A DNA stretch of 16,840 nucleotides, from assembly GCA_964424545.1 (NCBI GenBank), contig CAYRJN010000079.1, forward strand, positions 1 through 16,840, in the 5' to 3' direction. The notes beneath the pieces are model-generated. The model did no database searches and was not told where the DNA came from. It was given only the letters and a program-made list of their open reading frames with translations. Of the stretch, positions 9,201 to 15,285 are shown one piece after another. The stretch comes from JAUVIB01 sp964424545 (GTDB taxonomy: Bacteria > Calditrichota > Calditrichia > Calditrichales > Calditrichaceae). The position numbers were made by a program, and so were the translations under genes. The stretch's first letter is position 1; each line of letters starts with the position of its first letter.

Positions 9201-9853
9201 AATATAAATAAATAATATAAAATCATTATGGCCAAAACGCCGTAAATAAAACTAAACAGGGCTATTTCAACTTTTTCCTGTCTTTCGAAAAATATCGGCT
9301 TCAACAATAGTAAAGGAAGGGACATTGAACTACCGTTTTTAAAACGCATATAAACGGTTTTAAGGCTGTCTTTTGGTAAATTTAAGTTAAAAACAAAATT
9401 ACGCCTTAATACATCGCGTGAACTTAAAGGCCGCAAGCGACCCGTTTCAATTTTTTTATATTTATTTTTTTCAGGAATGAAAGCTGTAATATAATGCATG
9501 TTGCTATTTTCAAAACTGATAAAATATTTACGATTATCTTCAGTTTTATTTTTTACTTTAAAACGGATCCAGTAAACGGATTTGGTAAAACCGAAATTGG
9601 GTATTTTATCCTTGTTTTTTTTAAATCGGTCGTTGAAAGAGGAGGATTGTATATCGGAAAATGTTGTATTTCCTTCTTTATCTTCAAAGATCTCTAAATA
9701 TTTATACAAATCATATGATTTTTTCTCTGAAGAAACGTTTAATATATTTTCGGCATAAAGACCGAAACTTATAGACAAGTAGAATATTAAGGTAAAATAT
9801 AGAAGAATACTTGTTTTTGTATGTCTAGAGGATAAATTAGAGATTTTTTCCAC
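6266..9853 (-). CDS. Hybrid sensor histidine kinase: 7TMR-DISM, PAS, GAF, PAS, HisKA, HATPase, receiver
   Basis: 1195 residues. The order is: membrane anchor or signal at about 15-33; periplasmic 7TMR-DISMED2-like sensor at about 45-185; seven-helix 7TMR-DISM membrane region at about 197-400; PAS at about 420-530; GAF at about 535-680; PAS with PAC (EDITEQK) at about 690-803; HisKA with H827 in GGVAHDFNN; HATPase with N939, DNGIGM (988-993) and GKGTGLGLA (1012-1020); C-terminal receiver with acidic E1081/D1082/D1083, phospho-acceptor D1127 (VTDLIMP), T1154 and K1177. All key residues for autophosphorylation and intramolecular phosphotransfer are present. The ligand is unknown, but DISMED2 is a carbohydrate-binding-like fold. 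No response regulator or HPt gene is nearby, so output must go elsewhere. The start is GTG without a clear Shine-Dalgarno; no better start lies before M119, and a TAA closes the frame upstream. A candidate promoter is at 9892-9920. Confidence 0.92.
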   Translation of the reverse strand: MEKISNLSSRHTKTSILLYFTLIFYLSISFGLYAENILNVSSEKKSYDLYKYLEIFEDKEGNTTFSDIQSSSFNDRFKKNKDKIPNFGFTKSVYWIRFKVKNKTEDNRKYFISFENSNMHYITAFIPEKNKYKKIETGRLRPLSSRDVLRRNFVFNLNLPKDSLKTVYMRFKNGSSMSLPLLLLKPIFFERQEKVEIALFSFIYGVLAIMILYYLFIFFSFRQNYYLYYSILMISFLLFHLSFSGIDSLYIWPNNYYMKLYSIPVFMVMVVSSFIKFQDAFFDLKRNKNLYHKINIYNIYFLIASLFFLPIIGYRNYIQPLLLITLLYVFLSFYIAVILLKTGFKEARYFLLAWMWLGIGTIITILTRFSIIDSLFVTINAYQLGMLLLVLFFSFALADKFNIIQKRTDKINKELAQSEERFKKLANLSFEGVLIHKNGVAIDCNDPFLEMFGYERNDIIGQNVVELVIPKNERKIIYRHLTEEGMKPQKINCINKRGAKLAIEIETRRIDDNNKVFVTTFRNISTHKRSQILNDVLNNIATAVNFMNNLDDLNSILKEELNLLFDTSDFYIGLYDQGEILIPDENKKNERFEKQICYNVIKEKKAIILKEKNLQEYIKEEKINEPNLIPKIWMGVPFYLNDEIKGLITLRNYKSEETYTQSDLSLLEFISKQVSDEIQRKKTEDQIRVLNLSVEQSPTSIVITDVNGNIEYVNPAFEKTTGYSKSEAIGENPRVLKSGKLSEQIYEDLWNTITAGKEWHGEFLNKKKNGDLYWERAVISPVIDNKGEIKHFMAIKEDITEQKTLQQQLRQSQKMDSLGKLAGGVAHDFNNLLTVINGFSEIALSKISKDDNLYRDITSIQSAGKKAENLVRQLLSFSSLQSYQPEILNINDIISNLNKMIRRLISEDIKIEINLAEELPFIMGNSGQMEQVLINLIVNARDAINQKTKKSYKKKIEISTSVAHIDEEDIKNLREAKQGRYVLLKIVDNGIGMTEDIIEKIFEPFYTTKETGKGTGLGLATVYGIVKQSGGWIDVTSLLGVGTTFEVYWPITEKTGDIFEEDKEQKDDYLTGGNETILLVEDDADVRDLVQSALENYGYNVYIAVDGLNGYEFIQKKEITIDLLVTDLIMPNLNGRELAEKALQIRPSLRILYTSGYTDDQLVTDGAMNSEIDFLQKPYSVVILLKKIREILDRI

Positions 9854-9891
9854 AATTGAAAAGTTAGCTGTAATTTATTTTTATTGCAAAT

Positions 9892-9920
9892 ATTTTATTG
9901 TATTTGTATCGGAATTTCAA
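9892..9920 (-). promoter_or_regulatory. Candidate sigma-70-type promoter for the sensor kinase
   Basis: On the minus strand TTGAAA (9915-9920) and TAAAAT (9892-9897) are separated by 17 nt, about 40 nt upstream of the GTG start. The -35 lies inside a 16-base motif that recurs at 9955-9970 and 16333-16348. Sequence match only; AT-rich DNA gives chance matches. Confidence 0.4.
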
Positions 9921-9944
9921 AGTTTCCGCATATTCATATTCCAT

Positions 9945-10257
9945 CTATTTTATCGTATCGAAATTTCAAAAAACAACCTATTTTAGACATTTTCATTTAT
10001 TTTTGTATTATTCTCAATTTTGAAATTATACATCGTTCACATAGGCCGTATTTTAGATTCTCCAATTTATCGAAGAATGATACTGTTGGCCCTTTTTGTT
10101 GCCGTTTCTACATTTTACTTATCCTTGTCATTCCCGATCCCGTATTGACGGGACGGGAATCTAAATCTTGGCATTCAGATTCCTTCTTTCGAAGGAATGA
10201 CACGTTGACGATTCTACCCGTACTTTTTTCATTAATCACTTTGCGAAGCTATGTTCT
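9945..10257. repeat. Dispersed intergenic repeat, copy 1 (with embedded hairpin element)
   Basis: Together with 9854-9944 this fills the 406-nt gap between the kinase start and the acetyltransferase stop; no convincing gene is present. Its left block (9945-9991) and right block (about 10199-10257) align in the same orientation with 16323-16369 and 16463-16520. Examples are gtatcgaaatttcaaa (9955-9970) against gtatcggaattccaaa, and cgtacttttttcatt (10220-10234) against the identical 15 bases from 16484. Copy 1 carries an extra segment including the hairpin element 10127-10201, which copy 2 largely lacks. The right end runs up to the stop codon of the acetyltransferase gene. The plus-strand reading frame across this region is a translated repeat, not a gene. 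Confidence 0.6.
10127..10201. repeat. REP/BIME-like double-hairpin element
   Basis: Terminal inverted repeats gtcattcc (10127-10134) and ggaatgac (10194-10201) enclose two hairpins. The first is ttcccg (10131-10136) with cgggaa (10154-10159), around an inner stem cccgt/acggg (10139-10152). The second is attccttc (10179-10186) with gaaggaat (10191-10198), an 8-bp perfect stem whose minus-strand RNA loop is GAAA, a GNRA tetraloop closed by C-G. Such TCATTCC...GGAATGA units are common interspersed repeats. Lying just after the acetyltransferase stop, the hairpins could also stabilise that mRNA's 3' end; there is no T-run for a terminator. Confidence 0.6.
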
Positions 10258-10259
10258 TT

Positions 10260-10727
10260 TTAAAAAGTATTCAGAAAAGAAGATATTTCTTGTTGACCAA
10301 AATCACAGTTTAACCACCCATCGTCTATTCGAGCGTTGATTTTTTTATAAAACCTAATGGCTTCCTTATTCCAATTTAATACTTGCCAACGTATTCGGTT
10401 ACATTTTTTTTCTCTCGCAACCTTAAAAATTTCCCTTAACAATTTTGTGCCGATTTTTTTGCTGCGAAATTCTCTTTTTACATAAATATCATCCAAATAT
10501 AGCGATTTTCCTACCCATGTATAGTAGGCAAAAAAATAGAGCGCCATCCCCACAATTGCTCCGTTTACTTCGGCAACAAAAAAATCAAAATATTCCTGTT
10601 CTTGTACCATCTTATCTACAGTATTGATTACCTGTTGCGGCGCTTTTTCAAAATCCGCTAATTCTTTTATCAATCCAAGTACGGAAGGAAAATCATTTTC
10701 CGTTCCTCTACGAATAATAACCTTCAT
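10260..10727 (-). CDS. GNAT acetyltransferase, spermidine/spermine N1-acetyltransferase-like
   Basis: 155 residues, a single GNAT domain. It resembles the SSAT/SAT2 branch: LIKELADFEKAP at 19-30, YFFAYYTWVGKSLYLDDIYV at 64-83 (compare the W-G-K-x-L-Y-L-x-D signature), the acetyl-CoA pyrophosphate loop REFRSKKIGTKLL at 85-97, and W-x-x-x-x-WN-x-x-A-x-x-FY at 114-127, with Y127 matching the usual catalytic tyrosine. It would transfer acetyl from acetyl-CoA to a primary amine; polyamines or thialysine are likely by family but unproven. The loop reads RSKKIG, where RGxGIG is usual, so one canonical glycine is lysine. The Shine-Dalgarno is weak. A perfect extended -10 (10744-10752) sits about 17 nt upstream, giving a very short leader. 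It appears monocistronic. Confidence 0.85.
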   Translation of the reverse strand: MKVIIRRGTENDFPSVLGLIKELADFEKAPQQVINTVDKMVQEQEYFDFFVAEVNGAIVGMALYFFAYYTWVGKSLYLDDIYVKREFRSKKIGTKLLREIFKVAREKKCNRIRWQVLNWNKEAIRFYKKINARIDDGWLNCDFGQQEISSFLNTF

Positions 10728-10743
10728 CTTGTTTTGTTCTTTT

Positions 10744-10752
10744 ATTATATCA
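10744..10752 (-). promoter_or_regulatory. Extended -10 promoter for the GNAT gene
   Basis: On the minus strand this reads TGATATAAT, a perfect TGnTATAAT extended -10. No good -35 is visible, which is acceptable for extended -10 promoters. The implied transcription start is about ten bases before the ATG. Confidence 0.5.
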
Positions 10753-10851
10753 TTTAGTTGGATTTTTTTTGATGAACCAAATATTTTAGACGATTAACCG
10801 CTTTTAATATTTTGTAAATAATAAAATTCATCTGCTTTTAATGTAAACAAC

Positions 10852-10880
10852 AAAAAGCCGGGCATTAATCCCGGCTTTTT
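10852..10880 (-). terminator. Strong rho-independent terminator after hflC
   Basis: A perfect 11-bp stem, aaaaagccggg (10852-10862) with cccggcttttt (10870-10880), and a 7-nt loop. It begins 6 nt after the hflC stop. The A/T flanks give a U-rich tail in either direction, so it may be bidirectional, but the only gene running into it is hflC. Confidence 0.92.
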
Positions 10881-10886
10881 GAAATA

Positions 10887-11843
10887 TTATCTGCCGGATT
10901 GCTTTTCAAGATATTTAAAATAATCGCTTTTTGTCGAAAGTATAAGCCAGTCTTTTTCACCAAGGGTATTTTTATATGTTTCAAGTGTCTTCAAAAAACG
11001 GTAAAAATCTCTTGCTTCGGCGCTTTGATTATAGGCTTTAGCGTATATAGCCGTTGCTTTGGCGTCGGCATTACCGATAATTTCCTGCGCCGTTCTATAC
11101 GCTTCCGATTGTATTCTTTTTAACTCTCTTTCTTTATCACCGAGAATTTTTGACGCCTCCCCTTGTCCTTCGGAACGATATTTATCGGCAATCCGCTTAC
11201 GTTCGGTTATCATTCGTTCATATATTTTTTGTTGAACTTCAGCCACATAATTAATTCTTTTAAAACGTAAATCAAGCAATTCGATACCCATTTCTTTTAT
11301 ACGCTTTGAAGCATTGGCTAGTATTTCGCGCGTTATTTTCTCGCGTCCGATTTTTATAGTAGGAAAAATATTTTCATCTTCCGCTAATTGCAAACTGTCA
11401 AGATGCAGATCCGGTTCTCGATTTGTACTTCTCACTATTTCAACCAAATCATGATTGGCAATAGCATTTCTTGTCTCGCCGTCTAGGATATCGTCCAATC
11501 TGGCTTGGGCGCCGCGCTCATCACGTACACGCTGAAAGAATAACAGCGGATCGGAAATTCTCCAACGAGCATAGGTATCGACCCATACAAAACGTTTGTC
11601 TTTAGTCGGAATTTGGTTGGCATCTCCATCCCATTCAAGAAATCGTTTATCAAAAACATGCTTTTCTTCTACAAACGGCAGTTTGAAATGAATACCTGGA
11701 TCGTTAAACGGTCCGCCGACCGGTTTTCCGAAACGGGTAATAATTACCTGTTCTGTTTCGCTGATCGTATATGAAGCCGACAATAATACGATTAATAGGA
11801 TAAAACCGGCAACGCCGTATATTAAACTGTTTTTATTTTGCAT
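10887..11843 (-). CDS. hflC: HflC, SPFH-domain subunit of the HflKC membrane complex
   Basis: 318 residues from the ATG at 11843. That start has AAGGAGGG close upstream and yields a canonical N terminus: a short cytoplasmic end, one membrane helix at about 7-26, then the SPFH/band 7 domain (SETEQVIITRFGKPVG...PGIHFKLPFVEE at 28-60, SDPLLFF at 97-103). A long charged helical region (about 200-275, AEVQQKIYERMITERKRIADKYRSEGQGEA onward) follows. In E. coli HflK and HflC assemble into a large vault-like cage around the FtsH protease and modulate turnover of membrane proteins. The start overlaps the hflK stop by 11 nt, so translation is probably coupled and the subunits made in step. An upstream in-frame ATG at 11900 would add 19 residues but has no support. 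No ftsH is in the window. Confidence 0.93.
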   Translation of the reverse strand: MQNKNSLIYGVAGFILLIVLLSASYTISETEQVIITRFGKPVGGPFNDPGIHFKLPFVEEKHVFDKRFLEWDGDANQIPTKDKRFVWVDTYARWRISDPLLFFQRVRDERGAQARLDDILDGETRNAIANHDLVEIVRSTNREPDLHLDSLQLAEDENIFPTIKIGREKITREILANASKRIKEMGIELLDLRFKRINYVAEVQQKIYERMITERKRIADKYRSEGQGEASKILGDKERELKRIQSEAYRTAQEIIGNADAKATAIYAKAYNQSAEARDFYRFLKTLETYKNTLGEKDWLILSTKSDYFKYLEKQSGR

Positions 11844-12822
11844 TATTAAACCCTCCTTTACTAAAATCAAACAAGGGCAATATGCCCGAAGCTTTTTCAT
11901 CCGTTATCAGTTTTCGCCCGACTTTAGAAAGGACATCATTCATGGCCTCAAGATAGAGCCTTTGTTTGGTTATCTCTTTAGCCTTAAGATATTCACGATA
12001 TCGCGCTTCAAATCTTGCAACATCGCCCTTGGCATTGTTGATTCGTTCTAATGCATAACCTTTTGCTTCTTCAATCTTTTTCTGCGCTTCGCCGGATGCT
12101 TTAGGAATAACTTTATTGTATTCCGAACGGGCTTGATTTATTAATTTTTCTTTTTCCTGCTGCGCTTCATTTACTTCATTAAATGACGGCTTAACTTCAT
12201 CCGGAGGATTTACGTCTTGCAAAACCACCTGATCCACTTTAATCCCCGTTTCGTATTGGTTACATAATTCTTGAATTTCAACCGCTACGGCGCTGGCTAT
12301 TTCCTGCCGTCCAACCGTCAAAACTTCATTTACCGTTCTGTCGCCGACTATTTTACGCATGATCGCTTCATTAATATCTCGAAATGTCTGCGATGCATTG
12401 CGAACTTTGAATAGATATTTATAAGGGTCGCTTATACGATACTGCACAATCCATTCAACTTCCGCCGCATTCAAGTCTCCCGTGAGCATTAAAGATTCAT
12501 CTTGATACCTGGTCGAAGAATATTGCGTACGCACGCCGGCTTTTATCGTTCTAAAACCAAATTCCTGTTTTAACTGTCTTTCAACGGGAACTTTAATTAC
12601 TTGCTCAATCCCTAAAGGCAGCTTGAAGTTCAGCCCGGGATTAACCGTCCTCGTATATTTACCAAAACGTAAAATTACACCCACTTCTTCCGGGCTTATG
12701 GTAAACCAGGATGTAAAAAATATGATTACAAGAATCAAAATTCCCACTCCAACCCTTACGGTTTTTCCCGAAATGTTCGGCGGACGCAATTCATTAAAAT
12801 CAAATTGCTGCTGATTACTCAT
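11833..12822 (-). CDS. hflK: HflK, SPFH-domain subunit of the HflKC membrane complex
   Basis: 329 residues: a short polar cytoplasmic N terminus (1-20) without the Gly/Pro-rich extension of E. coli HflK, a membrane helix at about 22-43, and the SPFH domain (SPEEVGVILRFGKYTRTVNPGLNFKLPLGIE at 43-73). The stretch VQYRISDPYKYLF (126-138), the VNPPDEVKPSFNEVNEAQQEK motif (204-224) and a long alpha-helical segment to about 300 follow. HflK pairs with HflC in the inner membrane to form the cage that surrounds FtsH. A strong AGGAGGAAA lies before the ATG. It is first of the two-gene hflK-hflC unit, 160 nt downstream of the murA stop, with its own candidate promoter at 12861-12890. The last codons contain the ribosome-binding site and start of hflC. 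Confidence 0.93.
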   Translation of the reverse strand: MSNQQQFDFNELRPPNISGKTVRVGVGILILVIIFFTSWFTISPEEVGVILRFGKYTRTVNPGLNFKLPLGIEQVIKVPVERQLKQEFGFRTIKAGVRTQYSSTRYQDESLMLTGDLNAAEVEWIVQYRISDPYKYLFKVRNASQTFRDINEAIMRKIVGDRTVNEVLTVGRQEIASAVAVEIQELCNQYETGIKVDQVVLQDVNPPDEVKPSFNEVNEAQQEKEKLINQARSEYNKVIPKASGEAQKKIEEAKGYALERINNAKGDVARFEARYREYLKAKEITKQRLYLEAMNDVLSKVGRKLITDEKASGILPLFDFSKGGFNNAK

Positions 12823-12860
12823 TTAAATTTCCTCCTAAGTTAATATCCGTTTAATATGTT

Positions 12861-12890
12861 ATGATACATCGGTTGTTAAGTTTTATTCAA
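12861..12890 (-). promoter_or_regulatory. Candidate promoter for hflK-hflC
   Basis: On the minus strand TTGAAT (12885-12890) and TATCAT (12861-12866) have an 18-nt spacer; the -10 ends about 38 nt before the hflK ATG. The murA-hflK gap of 160 nt has no T-tailed terminator hairpin, so read-through from murA is also possible. Confidence 0.4.
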
Positions 12891-12982
12891 TGATTTCAAA
12901 ACGTTTAATATTAACATATTTAAATGTTGGAATTTCTGCTTTAACAGAGATAACATGATACTGATGATCATTTCTTTTATTA

Positions 12983-14269
12983 TTAGTCAATATGTTGAAC
13001 GTCGTTCTTCTGTTCTATTCTTTCAACGCTAGCTCCCACTTTAACCAGTCTCTCAACAATTTTTTCATATCCCCGATCAACAATTTCCACCTTATCGATA
13101 ATGCTTTCTCCATAAGCCGAAAGCGCAGCGATTATTAGAGCAATACCGGCGCGGATATCGGGACTTGCCAATTCTTGTCCCTTTAATCGCGTCGGGCCGT
13201 TAACCACTACCCGATGCGGATCGCACTGAATAATTTCAGCGCCCATAAGGATAAGTTTATCCACAAAAAACATCCGTGATTCATACATCCAGTCATGGCA
13301 GAGCGTTGATCCCTGCGCCTGAGTTGCCAGAACAATCATAGGGCTCATTAAGTCAGTAGGAAAACCCGGCCATAAACCGACTTGTATTTTTTTTATTTTT
13401 GCCGTCAATCTCGAAGGCTTGATAATCATGTTTTCTTCGTCTTCATATTTAAAAACAACGCCCATCTGTTTTAAAAAATAATCCGTCATAACCATATGTT
13501 CTTTTTGAGCATTATGAATGGTTAGCTCGCCTTGCGTGCAAGCCGCGGCAATAGCGAAGGTTCCTGTTTCAATATGATCCGGTATAATGCGGTGATTAAA
13601 ACCCTTTAATTTTTTTACGCCTTTAATTTTTAATCGATTCGTACCAAGACCGCTTATCGACGCGCCCATTTTCTGCAAAACAATTACCAAGTCGCCCACA
13701 TGCGGTTCCGAAGCGGCGTTATTAATTACCGTTTCTCCTTCTGTTGCCGCAGCCAAGATTAATGCGTTTTCCGTTGCGGTTACCGAAGCCTCTTTTAAAA
13801 AGATGTCCGCTGGTGTTGTTTTATTTACCGTAGATCGAAATCCCTTTTCCTCTCCTTTCACGATTGCCCCAAATGCTTCAGCTACGTCAAAATGACTATC
13901 CAGATTTCTACGTCCGATTACGCATCCGCCAGGAGGAGGTAAAAAAACTTCTCCGGTGCGAGCCAAAAGTCCGCTTAAACATAATATGGATGCCCGTAAT
14001 TTGCTTGCATATTTATGGTCTATCTCAGATTTTACAACCATACCGCTTATTTCATAAACATTTTCCTTAATATATTTAACGGTTTTTCCCAAATCTTCTA
14101 TCAAATCCAATAAAGCGTGGACGTCGCGTATTTCCGGAACATGCTCGATTCTGCATAAATCATCTGTTAATAATGTCGACGCAATTATTGGCAAGGCGGC
14201 ATTTTTATTTCCGGATACCCATATCTCGCCATTAAGAGGCGTACCTCCTTTTATTCTCAACTTTGCCAT
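12983..14269 (-). CDS. murA: UDP-N-acetylglucosamine 1-carboxyvinyltransferase (MurA)
   Basis: 428 residues, close to the family's usual length of about 420. It transfers enolpyruvate from PEP to UDP-GlcNAc, the first committed step of peptidoglycan precursor synthesis. Visible features are K22/N23 in SGNKNAALP, R92 in KLRASILCLSGLLAR, the mobile loop PPPGGCVIGRR with active-site C116 (the fosfomycin-modified cysteine in most MurA), and the catalytic-base region FPTDLMSPMIVLA, whose Asp matches E. coli D305. The start ATG directly follows the murB TAA with no gap, with AGGAAAT inside the murB end, so murB and murA are translationally coupled. The loop motif GRRNLDSHF differs slightly from the E. 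coli form (GARPVDLHL type), but nothing essential is missing. Confidence 0.95.
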   Translation of the reverse strand: MAKLRIKGGTPLNGEIWVSGNKNAALPIIASTLLTDDLCRIEHVPEIRDVHALLDLIEDLGKTVKYIKENVYEISGMVVKSEIDHKYASKLRASILCLSGLLARTGEVFLPPPGGCVIGRRNLDSHFDVAEAFGAIVKGEEKGFRSTVNKTTPADIFLKEASVTATENALILAAATEGETVINNAASEPHVGDLVIVLQKMGASISGLGTNRLKIKGVKKLKGFNHRIIPDHIETGTFAIAAACTQGELTIHNAQKEHMVMTDYFLKQMGVVFKYEDEENMIIKPSRLTAKIKKIQVGLWPGFPTDLMSPMIVLATQAQGSTLCHDWMYESRMFFVDKLILMGAEIIQCDPHRVVVNGPTRLKGQELASPDIRAGIALIIAALSAYGESIIDKVEIVDRGYEKIVERLVKVGASVERIEQKNDVQHID

Positions 14270-15277
14270 TTAAAAATTTCCTATAAATTCTATTTCTGTT
14301 TTTAAATTTATTTTTAGCTTTTCTTTTGCCGATTTTTTTATATGATTAACCAATTGATAGATGTCAGCCGCCGTTGCATTACCTGTATTTTCAATAAAGG
14401 CGGCATGTCTCGGAGAGATTTGCGCTCCGCCTATTCGAAATCCTTTTAGGCCTAATAAATTATCTACTAAATAACCAATCGATACGGATGGTAGATTGGC
14501 TTTTTCTTTTTCTTCCATTGTTAAATTTTTAAATATGCATCCGGCTGATCGTTGCGGTTGATTTGATTTTTCCTTTGCCCATTCTTTTGCCTTTTTTTTC
14601 GCTTTCTCAACGCCTCCCTTCGGCAGACACAAATCCACCCAAAGTACAATCTCTTTGGTAGTATGCAGAATACTATAATCATAATCAAATTTAAAATACT
14701 CATTATCAACCAATTTAAAGCTTTTTCCGGAAAATAATTTTGCCCGCAGCACCAAATCACCAAAATATTGATATCCTCCGTGCATATTCATATATACGGC
14801 GCCTCCAACACTGGAAGGTATTCCGCTAAACCACTCTAAACCGCTAATATCCATTTCATATAATTTATGCGCTAACGATGTAACCGTTAATCCTGAATCG
14901 CTGCGAACAACTACATTTTTCTCGGATAAATCTTTTTTCTTTTCCTCATTTATTGAATCTAAACGAGCCTCTAATTCTTTTTTGCTGATACAATTTGTCA
15001 TTTCATCTTTTACGTACACAGAATTAGTTTTATTAATAATTACCAATCCGTCAAATCCATCATCCGAAATAATAACATTACTACCTTTTCCCAAAATCAA
15101 AAAAGAAATATTATTTGCGGAAGCAGCCGTCAACAATAATTCTAATTTGGTTAACTCCTTTATTTCGGCAAGATAAGCCGCAGGACCTCCTGCGCCGATT
15201 GTGGTATAAGCGGATAAACTAACGTTTCTTCGATATTCAATATTTATTTCTTTTAGAATACTTTCTATGTTTTTCAT
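14270..15277 (-). CDS. murB: UDP-N-acetylenolpyruvoylglucosamine reductase (MurB)
   Basis: 335 residues. It reduces the MurA product to UDP-N-acetylmuramate using FAD and NADPH. The FAD-binding domain shows TTIGAGGPAAYL (25-36) and LGKGSNVIISDDGFDGLVI (62-80); the substrate domain shows SGIPSSVGGAVYMNMHGG (151-168), S244 in QRSAGCIFKN (the proton-donor serine) and E328 near the C terminus. About 30 charged residues (roughly 88-120) are inserted between the FAD motifs and the VVVRSDSGLTV strand, longer than usual. The usual Y-R-x-S motif reads Y-D-Y-S (199-202). The ATG has no clear Shine-Dalgarno and starts 8 nt after the cysK-like stop, so re-initiation by the same ribosomes is plausible. 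The stop abuts the murA start. Confidence 0.92.
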   Translation of the reverse strand: MKNIESILKEINIEYRRNVSLSAYTTIGAGGPAAYLAEIKELTKLELLLTAASANNISFLILGKGSNVIISDDGFDGLVIINKTNSVYVKDEMTNCISKKELEARLDSINEEKKKDLSEKNVVVRSDSGLTVTSLAHKLYEMDISGLEWFSGIPSSVGGAVYMNMHGGYQYFGDLVLRAKLFSGKSFKLVDNEYFKFDYDYSILHTTKEIVLWVDLCLPKGGVEKAKKKAKEWAKEKSNQPQRSAGCIFKNLTMEEKEKANLPSVSIGYLVDNLLGLKGFRIGGAQISPRHAAFIENTGNATAADIYQLVNHIKKSAKEKLKINLKTEIEFIGNF

Positions 15278-15285
15278 ATTAAATT

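Noticed and set aside
9884..10339. A 151-codon plus-strand open frame
   Set aside because: It runs through the dispersed repeat and its hairpin element and then antisense into the acetyltransferase gene. The composition is that of translated intergenic repeat, with no family resemblance.
11844..11900. Longer start for HflC, adding 19 residues
   Set aside because: The extension is polar and cysteine-containing, lies inside hflK and lacks support. The ATG at 11843 has an excellent Shine-Dalgarno and gives the normal HflC N terminus.
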